Assembly (NCBI GenBank): GCA_033675545.1
Contig: JAWDGP010004058.1
Location: 501,001 to 565,000, forward strand
Reading direction: 5' to 3'
Length of the DNA: 64,000 nucleotides
Origin: Elysia crispata
Lineage: Eukaryota; Mollusca; Gastropoda; Plakobranchidae
Part shown: piece after piece, positions 40,233 to 51,977 of the stretch
Layout: each line of letters begins with the position of its first letter
Numbering within the stretch: position 1 is the stretch's first letter
Program-made: the position numbers and the translations under genes
The notes under the pieces: model-generated
Told to the model about the DNA's origin: nothing
Databases searched by the model: none
What the model saw: the letters and a program-made list of their open reading frames with translations, nothing else

Positions 40233-41786
40233 AGATTTATTTTATTTTTAAATCCACAGGTCATTTTATTTGTTTAAGTTTTACTTTGCATGAATGAAGA
40301 TTTTATTAATCTTTGAAGACCTCAGACTTTAAAAAAAAAATTTTTTCAATTTTTTGCGTGCTTCTGGTATATCTACTCAAATTTGCCTACTAATTTGTCC
40401 AGCTTTACAAGTTTTATAGTGGTCATGCTAGTCCAATTTTCCTTTTAAATATTCTATGTCATTTAAATTAAATAAAAAGAAAAAAGAAAACCACCTATTT
40501 GGTTATTTTTTTTTTCTTCTATGTGACAGTGCATGTCATCTTTGTCATTAGTCGTTTGTCAATACTGTTGATTATTATTGCGGTTGGTTTTGGTACTGAC
40601 GTGAAGAATTGACGTTGCATTGCCACTAATTTTCAGGATCAACACTAAATCTTAAAACTCCTCAAATCGGGAGAACTTTAACACAAGTATTTTGTATATT
40701 CAACTCTCGTGGATACATGCGCGAAAAAAGAAAGTGTTCGTGGCCATTTATTTTCTTATTAACTGAGGGGGGGGGCATAAAATAAAGTGATGATAGCAGT
40801 AAATGTAGCGGTAATAATTATTATGACTATTAATAAGAATCATAAAGAGGTAGAGTTTGAAATGATGGTTAACAGGGATCAGGAAAAGGCTTTGAGTAGG
40901 AATTGACCAAAAAAATGTTTGCCTCAGTGGAATTCGACTTATAGATCTTCTATCTTTGTGTGGGCAGCTGTCGCCTTCTCACCCAAAGACAGTACGCCAC
41001 TACTTGTATATTTTTTTAAAAAGAGAGGTTCAGGGCGAAACTAATAGAAAAATAATAAACGTTATTTCTCTTTGCATTCATATAATAAGATCGAATAAAG
41101 ACCCCAGTGATGGAAATACAAAAACAAATCTGAAGCAGAAATTTTACTCCACTAATTTAGAGCCTGTTGGTAATAATTTGTGAAAAGTAGCTGCTGTCAG
41201 AAAAAAAACAATAAAGCAAAGCGTGTTCAGTGATATTTTTACACCATGAAAAACATAATCCACTTATGTACGGCAATAGGGGAACCATTTCAAGGTACAT
41301 ATTTTGCACCGCATAAAACGTGAACGACAGTTTCAGATTACTTTTTCTTTCGGAAAATAAAACGAAAATCCCAACTGCGTATAATGTCAGGGTTATAGGT
41401 TTTTTACCAAACTAATATTCTGCAAGAAGTGTTGTTCATTCAAATATTTTATAGAATTTAGCGTAAATACTGTAAAAAATATGTTGCGGACATAGAGCGT
41501 GAAGAAAAGTTCATGTGTGAATACGGTAGAACTTTCGCATTATGTGACTCGGGCTTAGCAAGGTAACTTTGCCAAGAACTGGCCCCAAGTAACGGTGTTA
41601 AGACCCGTACGACGGTCAGATACACGATATGATGGCGCGCGCCAGCTGTCATTTACCATTTTATGCTTTGGCTCCGGGATGTCTGCTGCAAATATTGTGT
41701 GCATCACTTTGTGGTGATTGGGTGTTAGCAAAGGAGCTTTGTCTGACAGCTGTGTCAATAGGAATTATGGTTAACTAACTTTGTAA
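40233..41786. other. Non-coding interval
   Basis: AT-rich with a short G run (40,767); no gene or RNA recognised. Confidence 0.4.
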
Positions 41787-41980
41787 AATCCAAATCTAAT
41801 TTACAGATTTTTTGTAATCCATTCATTATCAATATCATGTAGATTTTAAATAACTGCGCGGCTAGGAATTCCCGCAAGGCAGTGCATTTTTATGCATTTT
41901 ATGAGAAACTTCACAGCTTTCTTATAAGTTAGCGTTTACAAGGATCTAAAGACTGATTGAGAAAGAAAAGAACTGGTCGA
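41787..41980 (+). repeat. Dispersed hairpin repeat, copy B
   Basis: Starts AATCCAAATC, contains TTTAAATAACTGCGCGGCTA and GAATTCCCG, and a hairpin AGTGCAT-TTTT-ATGCATT (one G-T pair) at about 41,881-41,898. It ends around ACTGGTCGATT. Confidence 0.75.
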
Positions 41981-42660
41981 TTACATTTATAATAGACAAT
42001 TTCTTCAGAGGTCCTGGCGACTTGGACATTACGTCAATGCAATGTCAGTTGGCTGACTATCCCGAGAGTGCCTCTATCTATGACATAGGATCAGAGCTAA
42101 AACTCCGTTTTCCCCATATCCCGGTTTTCTTTTTTTTTTTTGTTTTAAATCTCGATTTATAACACGGTTCTCGTGGAAGGGACATAACTCATTCATACCT
42201 TTTGCAACAATCTTTTTTTTTTGTAATTCCCCCTGGCTTACTTTGCCCACAGATTTGTATTTCCCTTTTTTCGACTCCCAAGACCCAGTATCCACCTTGG
42301 ACTCTACAGAACTTCTAATCTTTCGTAATGTTCCCGCCTTTTCTTATCCAAAGGGAATTCTTTGGTCTAGCACAAGTAACGGTAGAAATGTTACTTTCGT
42401 TTCTTCGCGCATCTTGCTCTTCAGAAGTGGTCAGCTAATTGTTTGCCAATAAGGAGCGATTTTCACACCGAAAACCGTCTTCTTCAGATGGTTTGTTTTT
42501 TACCATCTTCAGCCGGGAAGTTCAAACGCTTCTTACGTAATTATAGTGAATAACCCACAGCAGCATCAAAATGTGTAATCGTGTGGCCGATGTAGTAAAG
42601 AGATTTTCTGGGATGAACCTACTCCTTAGTTTGCCAAGTTTTGTCAGTTTCTCTACTTTC
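41981..42660. other. Non-coding interval
   Basis: No supported gene. AGATGGT and ACCATCT around 42,490 form a small inverted repeat. Confidence 0.35.
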
Positions 42661-42676
42661 ATTAGAGACAGAGAGG

Positions 42677-42729
<53 letters not shown>

Positions 42730-42747
42730 AGAGAGAGAGAGAGAGAG
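42661..42747. repeat. (GA)n microsatellite
   Basis: Imperfect GA with GGA units. Confidence 0.95.
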
Positions 42748-44311
42748 GTGTTAAAAGCTATGTGCAAAAAAGCACTAAAATCCTGTTTTGAATGATCTTA
42801 TCTATCAACTTTGCATTAAAACAGGGGAAGGGGGGGGGGAAGCAACAAATAATTTCACTGGAATGGGTGTGCAGCGAGTCAAATCCTAAATTTGCCAGTG
42901 ATTTTTTTTTTCAATCTTATGGACGAATATTTTGACACATGTATTAAAATGCACTCTTTCGAACTAAATTTGGTTGAAATCGCTGCATAAAATTAATGAT
43001 CTCTTTAGCCTCTAGAGCGTAAAGCGTTCTGAAGTCGAGGAAGGTTTTTTTTAACTCTGTGTGTGTGTTATTATAATAATCAAAGCAAGTGCGTACCAAC
43101 ACCAACTAATTTTAGTTTCAGGTTGGTTTGAGGAACTGATCCTCTGAATGTACTAATCCATGTTTTCATTTATTTTTTTACTTGATAAATTTCGCACTCT
43201 TTAAGTCTCTTTGAGATAAATTTCACACCACAAGTTTCTTCAAGGCAAAGTTCAAAGGAGGCCTCGTTGGCCCGCTATGTAATTTTATTTCATACATTAA
43301 TTTTGTGTAGGGGCAATATCGCTAATACATGTATTACATACGACTGACTCCCATACCTCCGTCATTGAGGTTGTGGGAATGTGTTCAATAGTTTTAAACA
43401 CATGAATGGTGGATATGGGGAAAATTATTTTCGTCAAGCTATGCGTAGGGCTAATTAGATGAGATCCCATCAACCATATTACTTGGCCGTGTTTGGTCGC
43501 ATATTTTACTTGTCGGTAATCACAACAGCAGGCGCTCTGCTTAAGTTTTTGACATCCTTGGGCACAGATGAAAAACAATTTTCATCGTTCAATTGGACCA
43601 AAAAGACGTTAAGACTTGTATTTATCACAACAATTGCACGTAAAGTTTAAGATGAAAAAAAAACAAACTTCACTTTATTTAAAACGACTTTAAGTCAGTA
43701 GTTTTTTTTTCTATTTTATCTCGCTCAATATACCAGTACATAGATCTATTACTTCTTTGATCTGGATCTAGGCTGATTTTTAACTAATGAATTGCAAGGT
43801 GTTACAACAGTATCTAGATAGATGGTGCTGTACGACACACAAAAAGTGCGCATTCCATGACGCATAAATATTAGTCTTAAAATAGCGCTTACGACTTGAG
43901 TGAATAAGAAGTAGATTTGATCAGTGGGCCTTGAATTAAACACTCGTCGATAAATTATTGTGATCTATTTATTTACATGGAATGTATCGTTCATATGCAT
44001 ACTTTATACCGGTACTAATTATAGGTATTGATCAACGGGATTAAATTGGTCTTTCTCACCCCAAGCTCTTTGCTATAGATCTAAACGCCTAAATACGTGA
44101 AGTGCTTTTTGAGTACCGGCAGAACTTTTCGAAGTTATAAAACATAAAAACAACAGTAACAGGTGAATGAAAAGCGGTGAAAATATGCGTAGATGACCTA
44201 CAAGTTCTGAACTGCACTTCAATTATGTTGAAGAGCTCATGTTTCTGATAACTATGTAAACCAAAAATCCTTACAAAACAGCGTCTGTTGCCTGGTACGA
44301 TTAATGAATTG
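42748..44311. other. Non-coding interval
   Basis: Poly(G) near 42,830; nothing else recognised on either strand. Confidence 0.4.
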
Positions 44312-44316
44312 TCTCT

Positions 44317-44350
<34 letters not shown>
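44312..44350. repeat. (CT)n-(AC)n microsatellite
   Basis: About 18 bp of CT followed by about 19 bp of AC. Confidence 0.9.
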
Positions 44351-46497
44351 AAATTTGGATGAATTTTGTTTGTTCTTTTCCTTGCACTAAGAACTTCGTG
44401 TGTGCATCAAATAGAACTAACTGGTTGACCCAGTTTAGCTTTCTCCCTGCGGTAGGGAAATTCCCGTTCAGACGCACTTTGCACCGGTACTTGCGTGTTA
44501 CGCATCAACAGAGGCCGTGACACAGCGGGTCAAGCCCACACTGGATGACCTAGTCAGAGCATTACTGGCAATTTGCGTAAGCCCTAGCCTACATTCTTTG
44601 TTATATAATCTTCAATGGCTCTCTATAAAGGTTTTTATTTAACCCAGCCATTTTAGAAAATCGAAACTGCAGTTTTTCGTTTTGACAAATTTCGGAGAGA
44701 TATTAGAGATTTTTTTTTTCATGCCCTGCCTTTTACCTTGAATTAAGTCCAGAGGTCTTGATCTAGATCTAGAAGTAGAACAATAAGTCTGAACTTGAAG
44801 CAGTTTCATGCTACTTTCGCAGACTAGTGCAATCCGAAATTGACAGCTTGTCAGCAGCCTAAATTTAGTATCGGGGTTCACGGCGTGGCGGTGGCGTGAT
44901 AGTTGTTTTGCATAATACACGGTAGTATTACTAAGAAAGATGTAGATCTACCCGTTACTCGAAATGAACTTCCATTTTCGATCGAGGAAAGAACTTGATC
45001 TTCTGTTTGACTAAGCGTAATACTACTAAAAATAGGTGATAGTCAGTCCCTCTCAGCGAAGTAAAATATTTCGGTTTTCGATTCTTCGAAGTAATGGTGT
45101 GCTCAGCAAGCTCAAATAAGTTTCCGTATAATGAATGTTTGGATTAAAATGACATAATATGTCTCCGCATATGCTAAGGACTTGCAGTTGCCTCGCAACC
45201 GAAAGATTAAACTGGAAGTTCAATTCGTTTGTCTCCTCCCCATAAAACCCCTCCTTATCCCCAAATGTGTCCGCAATGAAAGACATTGAAGAGATGTATG
45301 CAACTTAATTTCGTACGGAAAGGAATAATTTTACATAACACTTCCACATTCATACCGCTCTTAGTTTGTATGGGACGGGAGCTGATAGTTACTCGGGAGG
45401 AAAAAATCCAGCCAACTTTCTATCCCATGTATTTGGTCAAGATTTGATTAAGAGAGATTAATTTTATTAATGATAACAATAAGGTTTATAGAATAGCGCT
45501 AATAAGTTTATCCATCGTGTTACGTCACGATCAGCCTAGAACTCAGTTGTAGAATCCAGTACATTCAGGTAGGATCTAGATTCTAGATCTAGACTTTCTG
45601 GAACAGTATATCTCAAGCGGGAAAAACTGAACCGCTTAAAAGCGGAAAAGCGCAAAACTATTTATAGAACAGCTGCCGGGTACATTCACACTGCATTGCC
45701 CCTCTTTCTACCACACAGCATTCTTTTCAGTCGCGTCTCGACGTAATTTAACCCACTTTTACACAGGTGGCGAAATAGACTGGAATAAAAAATTCAGTTG
45801 AACTTAGGTTTGAAAGCTCGCAATCACGGGAAATCGGGATTTTTTATTTTATTTTATTTTTCAGAACTCAAGATTTTAAAAGGCTAGTTAAGGTTGCGAA
45901 AACTTGTTCTAAGAATTATCATCTTTGCAGTGCAAGTTTTACACGGAATGCTACCTAGATTAGAATAAGCATTAACTCAGCTAGATTTTTTTAAAGCGTA
46001 TTTAGCAATAGCGCCACTGCTCTATTATGGAATTTTCAAGATGGAGAGTCAGAAAAAGATAAAATTGAAAGCGCAAGTTGATAAATATTTGCAACAAAAA
46101 TAGGGCTGCGGTTATCTTGGAAATGCATTAATTGATTGTTTAACAAAATTCACCAAAACCTCTTTTTGTTCTTAATGTCACATCTTAAAAAAAAAAAATC
46201 AAATTCCTATCATGATCTGACAGCTTAATTTCACAGTTAGGCCGAGCTAACATATGAATAAAAATGACTAAGCTAAAAACATCATGAGGGAGGCATGGTC
46301 TTTCTTCAAAGAACACAAAACTTAACAGAAATACGTGAAAATGAAAAGAGATGCTCATATAGTCATGTTTTACTGAACTTGAGGTGATATCACCGAGAAA
46401 TGGCACGATGCAAAATGGCTTTCCCAGCAGAATAAGACTCATAGCGAGATAAAGGAGACGCAAAACAAATTGAGAATAAGTATAGTTAACTTATTTT
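44351..46497. other. Non-coding interval with one promoter-like spot
   Basis: No gene recognised. Around 45,615-45,690 there is an E2F-type word GCGGGAAA, the inverted repeat CCGCTT-AA-AAGCGG, TATTTATAG at 45,659 and an initiator-like TTCACA 29 bp on. No coding frame follows. Confidence 0.3.
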
Positions 46498-46721
46498 AAT
46501 CCAAACCTATTTTCATAATTTTTTTTTAAAACATTCATTATCCTGTAGGTTTAAATGACTGTGCGGCTATGAATTCCCGTACGGCAGTGCACTTTGATGC
46601 ACTTAATGCGAACATTTACAGCTTTCTAACAAGCGTTTAAAAGGGTTCTAAGAACTGATTGGGAGAGTACAGAATTAGTCGATTTTCTTTATTTCTGGTG
46701 AATCTCATTTTCAAATCCAAA
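46498..46721 (+). repeat. Dispersed hairpin repeat, copy C
   Basis: Contains TTTAAATGACTGTGCGGCTA and GAATTCCCG, a perfect hairpin AGTGCA-CTTTGA-TGCACT at about 46,586-46,603, and ACAGAATTAGTCGATTTTC near the end. AATCCAAAC occurs at both edges (46,498 and about 46,713), perhaps a direct repeat made on insertion. Confidence 0.78.
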
Positions 46722-46779
46722 CTTCTGCCGCAAGGCTTACTCACACACACACACGTGGGCACCGGGCGCAAGTCATCCA

Positions 46780-47040
46780 TGCCGTGGTCTGCACTGAGAA
46801 CTGGGATGGCCTAAACTTGTGAAACACGTCAGGAATTTCACCCCCGCCCGACAAGGAGTGTGTTGTGTAGCGCTAGGCCTAGGCCTAGGTCGTGCTAGCT
46901 GGCTGGCAGCACGCCGGCGCACGGCACACCCGGCGGCGGCCGGCTGCCCAGACGCCGTGACGGTGATAAATCTAGGCTCCACAAAACATGACTCAGGCTA
47001 GAACTAGAGGCGGCGGAGCTGCTGACCCCACGCCTCATCA
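46780..47040. promoter_or_regulatory. GC- and CpG-rich island with an AP-1 site
   Basis: A sharply GC-rich patch in AT-rich surroundings (for example GCCGGCGCACGG and CGGCGGCGGCCGG), with a perfect AP-1 word TGACTCA at 46989-46995 and TGACGG nearby. It lies about 1.4 kb upstream of the IER5-like start codon. It could be an enhancer or an independent promoter; frames inside it on both strands are attributed to its composition. Confidence 0.45.
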
Positions 47041-47940
47041 TCATACCACTACCAGTCTCTTCATTCTGCTCTGGGACAAGTTAAGTGCGCTAGATTTTAA
47101 CCCAGTACACTAATCGCTTTGTTATCCGCAGGGAAGAATGCCACAGATATTTTAATAAAGAGAGAGAGAGTGAAATGAGTAAGATGCTATGCTTGAGCGC
47201 ACCCCCTCCTCCCCATTCCATATATTATATTCACCCACTTTTACATTTGCACAATTCACATGCACCCTTTTTTACTTTCATATTATGTTATATTTACTTT
47301 CAGTTTGAACATGCTCGAATTTTATTAGAGAGAAAATAAATAGGCCCATAAATGTGATTTTGTGTAGTATCACCACACAAACTACTGAAAATAACCGATA
47401 TGAAGCTAATATTTACAATTTCTTTGTGCATTGATTATAATATTATATATAACTAATTTGTATCGCATTCAAGTCCGATGTAGTAAATTAAAATACTATC
47501 ATGTATAGATCAAGCGCTTGCGGTAGCCTCAAGTCTCTCATTCAGGATAATTATAGATCGATGCACTTTATTTGCGTACTTTTACTTATACTAACAAAAT
47601 TATTACAATATTGGAAAGATGAAGACAGTAGAACGCTTATTTCCCTCTTGGACATAAAGCGCATTTCTTGATTTTCCCAATATTCATCAAAGATATTAAT
47701 AGACATTGCCATTAATCATCACGAGCCAAATTTCGGGTAAGTTATTTTAAAACATGTGTAGTCACCGCCTCGGTAGTCACAAAACTTCCCTGGGATGAAA
47801 AGGAGAAAATGCTCCGCGTTGCCAACGCAATGTTTGACTCTATTTGGCGGGGTCAGATCTTTTTTTAGAACCATTGGCTCCGCTGGAAAGTTTCTTTCTT
47901 CCAGTTCCTGAATACGCACACAGTTCGCATTTACGACAGC
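47041..47940. other. Upstream interval of the IER5-like gene
   Basis: AT-rich, no supported gene; the antisense frame from 48,063 to 47,719 overlaps the promoter and is judged spurious. Confidence 0.35.
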
Positions 47941-47949
47941 ACACGTCTG

Positions 47950-48036
47950 ATTGGTTGATCCCGAATGACGTCGTTTCGAGTTCACCGCTGATTGGTCAGC
48001 AACTGTACCGACGCACGTCACGCGTTCAAAATATGG
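47950..48036 (+). promoter_or_regulatory. Promoter of the IER5-like gene: CCAAT boxes, CRE, CArG-like box
   Basis: Inverted CCAAT boxes (ATTGG) at 47950-47954 and 47991-47995 bracket a CRE-type TGACGTCG at 47966-47973. A second CRE half site, ACGTCA, is at 48015-48020, and a CArG-like CAAAATATGG (one mismatch to CCW6GG) at 48027-48036. No TATA box was found in a convincing position. Such combinations suit cAMP- and serum-induced immediate-early genes. The start site lies somewhere between here and the ATG 340 bp on. Confidence 0.6.
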
Positions 48037-48377
48037 GTTGGCCCTGTTGTAACACGCATTCACGTACTTACCACCGCAGGAGACGGACGGCTAGTAGAAC
48101 CTAGAGCCCTCATGTGCTGTGTAGCAAGGACTTCCATTCACTGAATTGAAAACACTTGCACGGACTTAGCGTAGACATATTGACTGTTTTATTGCTATAT
48201 CAAACAACGTTATTTCTCTTAGGTGGATATTTGTGGTGAAATCTCACTTGGATATTTAATTCTTAATTCTAGATAATAGAATTTTTAACTGGACCGCCAG
48301 ATTTGTTGGCTTGTGGATTTATTTACTTTGTGAAAGTCTGGTTTTATCAACTTAATTGACTTTTGTGAATCATAGAT

Positions 48378-49586
48378 ATGGCTGCTAACGTCGAATCTCA
48401 GCGCCTCATCTCACTCAGTCTAGGCAAGATCGCCCAGTCACGCAGTCAGAAAGGTGGTATTAATCTTCATAAAAATCTTCTTGTTGCAACCGTTCTTCAC
48501 AAGGCCCGTACAGCCTGCATGATGGAGTACCAATCTCTACAGCGGCAGCGTCAACTCGAGTTTCAGCAACGTCAGCAGCAACAGAAAGACGCTGCCGCAT
48601 TGGAGTTCGAAGCTAAACAAGAACAGGCCCGATCGGCCGCGTTGTCACTGGCCGCTTTCAACACATCTCAGCCGCCACAGCAACAAAGCGTAATCCCCAC
48701 GTGTGTTCGAGAGATGGAGGAGCAGGACCTGGCATGTGACTCGGAACCAAGAGGCGATGCCCCTGCGTCTGACCCCATTACGCATGGCTCAGACGTGAAT
48801 CTGGGTCAGTCTTCTGAGCCAGCTGCACTCCCTTCGGATACTTCTGCTACCAGTGCGGCCCCCAAATTAGGTCATACCGAAGGCCTTGTATCATTAGAAA
48901 TAGCGGCATCTCACGATTCGTGCGATAAGGAGAATTTCCCTCCGCACTGTGTCACCGTGGATCTTGAATCAGGTTCAGAGGAGGACCTGGAGGTCGACTT
49001 CGAGGAGGAGAATGCAGCCCAGGTCGTTCCCCAGTCATCTGTGCTACCTACCCCAGTGGATCACTTGATAGCCGCTACACATCTGGCCGAAGATGCTGCC
49101 GGATTATCGTCTAAGAAACACCAGGTGAGCGCGGCCCCTACCTGTAACGTCCTGAAACGACAGCGCGAAAACTGGGGCACCTCTTCACACGAGCAGGAAT
49201 GCCCACCGGCGACCAAGAAAGCCCGAGTGGTGGCCACACCGTCAGTGTGCAGACGTGACTCTTGTTCCGCCAGGGGCCTAAACAGTGCACCTGCGGCTGA
49301 AGTGGACCAACACAGCTCCTGTTCTTCGGAGTCTAACCAAATCTCAAACTTGGTCAGCATTTTCAACTCGGGCTTTTCAGGACTTTGTGCAGTATCTTCA
49401 TTAAACACATCATCATCTTCGTCGTCGAACGAGGAGCTGTCATCATCGCTATCATCGTGTGACATGTCCGCTCAATACAGTCAGCCAGACTCGTCCCTGT
49501 CCATCAGCTCCTCCCTGTCTTGTTCTTCGTCTATGGGACGGATGGATGCCCTCCCTTCAGCCCTAGGTCTTGTCCTCTCAGTCTAG
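48378..49586 (+). CDS. IER2/IER5-family immediate early response protein
   Basis: Encodes 402 residues in one exon, intronless like IER2 and IER5. The N-terminal IER domain (residues about 7-45) reads SQRLISLSLGKIAQSRSQKG then GINLHKNLLVATVL, close to human IER5 ([34 protein letters not shown]). A Gln/Arg-rich probable helix follows at 50-93, an acidic patch at about 198-212, and basic nuclear-localisation-type motifs LKRQRENW (about 259) and ATKKARVV (about 278). The C-terminal motif NLVSIFNSGFSGL (about 324-336) matches NLISIFGSSFSGL of IER5. After it comes a Ser-rich tail of about 60 residues without counterpart in human IER5. DKENFPP at 183-189 contains a KEN-box sequence. Family members are nuclear, stimulus-induced regulators; human IER5 is linked to HSF1 and PP2A. 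I infer orthology to the IER2/IER5 group, not to one member. Confidence 0.92.
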   Translation: MAANVESQRLISLSLGKIAQSRSQKGGINLHKNLLVATVLHKARTACMMEYQSLQRQRQLEFQQRQQQQKDAAALEFEAKQEQARSAALSLAAFNTSQPPQQQSVIPTCVREMEEQDLACDSEPRGDAPASDPITHGSDVNLGQSSEPAALPSDTSATSAAPKLGHTEGLVSLEIAASHDSCDKENFPPHCVTVDLESGSEEDLEVDFEEENAAQVVPQSSVLPTPVDHLIAATHLAEDAAGLSSKKHQVSAAPTCNVLKRQRENWGTSSHEQECPPATKKARVVATPSVCRRDSCSARGLNSAPAAEVDQHSSCSSESNQISNLVSIFNSGFSGLCAVSSLNTSSSSSSNEELSSSLSSCDMSAQYSQPDSSLSISSSLSCSSSMGRMDALPSALGLVLSV

Positions 49587-51690
49587 AGATCTTTATAAAC
49601 CCTAAACTTTAGTAACCCCACTGACGCGCAATAGTATGGATAAATTATATTCTAACAAGCACTGGACCAATTGGATTATACCCACCCTCTGGATGGATTT
49701 ATATTGACTGACAGTGCCAGTGCATAAAGATTGTGAATTTTGATCCCAGGGGGTCATGTATACAAGAGTGAATGTGTCTTGGTTTTTTTTTTTTTTATCA
49801 CATGGAAAGGATGTTTGCAGTCTATTTGTATCATTTTCTCTTTTTGAATATTATGCTCATTCTGATAGGCAGATCTGGGTTGTGGGTTTCAAAAGTTGAA
49901 GTCTTAGAGAACTATTTTAGGCTCAGTCCTTTGATTTGTCAATTGCATTTATGCCTAGCACACATTTCCTGTAGACTTAAGGGGGAAAAATACAGGTTTC
50001 AGTGACATTTATTTTACATTCTTCAGAAAATCTGGTTAAACTAAAGAGCCAAATAACTTCTAATATTGTATTTACTTATGTACAGGAAGTGAAGATATTT
50101 TATATACAGTTTATGAATGGGATTGAGCTGGCCAGTTGATAAATCAGTTTGTCATGAGTGTACTGAATACCATAGTAATTAGTTTTAACAAGGTTATCAA
50201 CATGTTCAGTGTGAGAAAAAATTCAAATTATTACCCGTCAGTTTTTCTTTCATCTAGATCTAGCATCTGCCTTGCAAATATAATCTGTGCACTGAATTAT
50301 GATTTACATATCCAGTGACAGATTTAAGAGTCTTCGAGAATTTTTCTCTATCTCTTATGAAATACAGGTGCTCCACAATTCTCTGTGCCCCCTTGCCTTA
50401 GTAAATATTTACTGTGGTCTTACACATCCATATGTCAGTTGCCACACGTAACTTGACTTCGGAAAAGTAAAAGCCTCTCAAATCATCAACAGGATTGTTG
50501 TATTTTACAGACATTGAATCTTATGTTTATAAATGATAAGTAGCCTTATTGTTACAGCCTGAAATTACTTCATCAATTGATCATTGAACCCGAGCAGGTT
50601 TTTATTCCAGGGCAGCATGAATCTACGTTATTTTAATCCTAATGCTATGTTGCCAAGGCCACATAGAGTGCATTACTGGTTCTGATGCGTGGCCTACTAA
50701 AATAACATGGTATTGAGCCGTCAAACTTCATAGGTACTTTTTTTCAGGGGTACCTGTCTTTCACTTTCAGTTTGTACCTAGCTGTTTTACATCCAGCGGG
50801 TCATTCTTAGAAAGTATTTTTTTCTTCCCCAACCAAAACTGAGTTTGTTGCTCCAAACAAATTTTGTAAAAGTCTAGTATTCATGACATTGTCATGTGGG
50901 GTTGGGAATGGAATAGAATCAATGCTCTGCCTCTAGTTAACATTAGAACTTGATGAGTTGCCTTAATATAAAGTTGGTGTGCCTGAGACAGTATGAATCA
51001 AAGAGACTGTACTAGTGTTTTGTTCTTTTAGAGGGCATGTATGCAGGTACTTTCCTTTTATGTTTGTTCCTTTTAAACCCACCTTCCTTACTGCTATATT
51101 ACTGGCCCTAACTCTTCCCTTTTTTTTTTTTAAATTTTGTGGCAAGGATGAACTTGATTCATGTTGATAAGATGAAAAACCTAAGGAATTTCTACAGTAA
51201 TGATACGATGGTTGATTTATACTGCCTTAGTCGTAAATTTACCAGTTATGTTCATGTTCATTTAACAAGTTTAAGTTTTTTTTTTGTTTTGTTTTTTTAG
51301 GTTGTGTATTGAAATGATAAAATGGTGAAATAGTGAGTGGAATGTGAAATTTGGATGACATTGAACCTTTACTGAAGTTAACTCTGATTCGTGCAATATT
51401 TTTCTGGCAAGACAGAGGAAGTTTGACGGCAGGTTGTGGAGGCTTCTCCAGTTGCATTTGAACAGCGAATGAAATGAAAGAAGTCTGGTGCTACATTGGT
51501 TTGAGTGTAGCTGATGCCTGAGAAAGGTTGATAAAGGGAATATATGCATTATGATCTTTGTTATGGGTGATAGCAGCAGCATGTGTGCCATAGGGACTGT
51601 GAGTGTGAGTTACGGAAACTGATGTTTCATTCTGACTGTGTCAAAGATGGTGATCGAGTCTTAGTATTTATAATTATATGAATAAATTAT
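49587..51690 (+). other. 3' UTR of the IER5-like gene (probable)
   Basis: AT-rich and free of genes up to AATAAA at 51681-51686. ATTTA words, typical of unstable immediate-early mRNAs, occur for example at 50007-50011 and 51666-51670. The exact 3' end is not shown by the sequence. Confidence 0.5.
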
Positions 51691-51936
51691 TGTTATGATA
51701 AATTTATTGTAATTTATGTTGATTGCTGAAATTTTTATGATTATAATACAATGCCATTCCAATGATGAAACTTACAAAATTTGTTTATTCAGTTATTTCC
51801 AACTCTTCAGTCCTGTGGCAAGGATATTGTTTGTTTTTTTAGGTTTTACACTTGTTTTGTCTGTGTGATTGTGTTTGTTAGTGACAGTAGAAGAATCAGT
51901 CCACATTATACTCAGATTTATGGTTAGTCTATGAAG

Positions 51937-51939
<3 letters not shown>

Positions 51940-51974
<35 letters not shown>
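51940..51974. repeat. (TA)n microsatellite
   Basis: Pure TA, about 35 bp. Confidence 0.95.

Positions 51975-51977
<3 letters not shown>

Noticed and set aside
45053-45286. Minus-strand frame MSFIADTFGDKEGFYGEE and onward
   Set aside because: Looked mildly coding-like, but there are no splice sites, domain or neighbouring exons to support it.
46773-47001. Opposed frames in the GC-rich island
   Set aside because: Stop-poor because of base composition; no domain or splice support.
47719-48063. Minus-strand 114-residue frame over the IER5-like promoter
   Set aside because: Overlaps promoter elements and has no recognisable domain.
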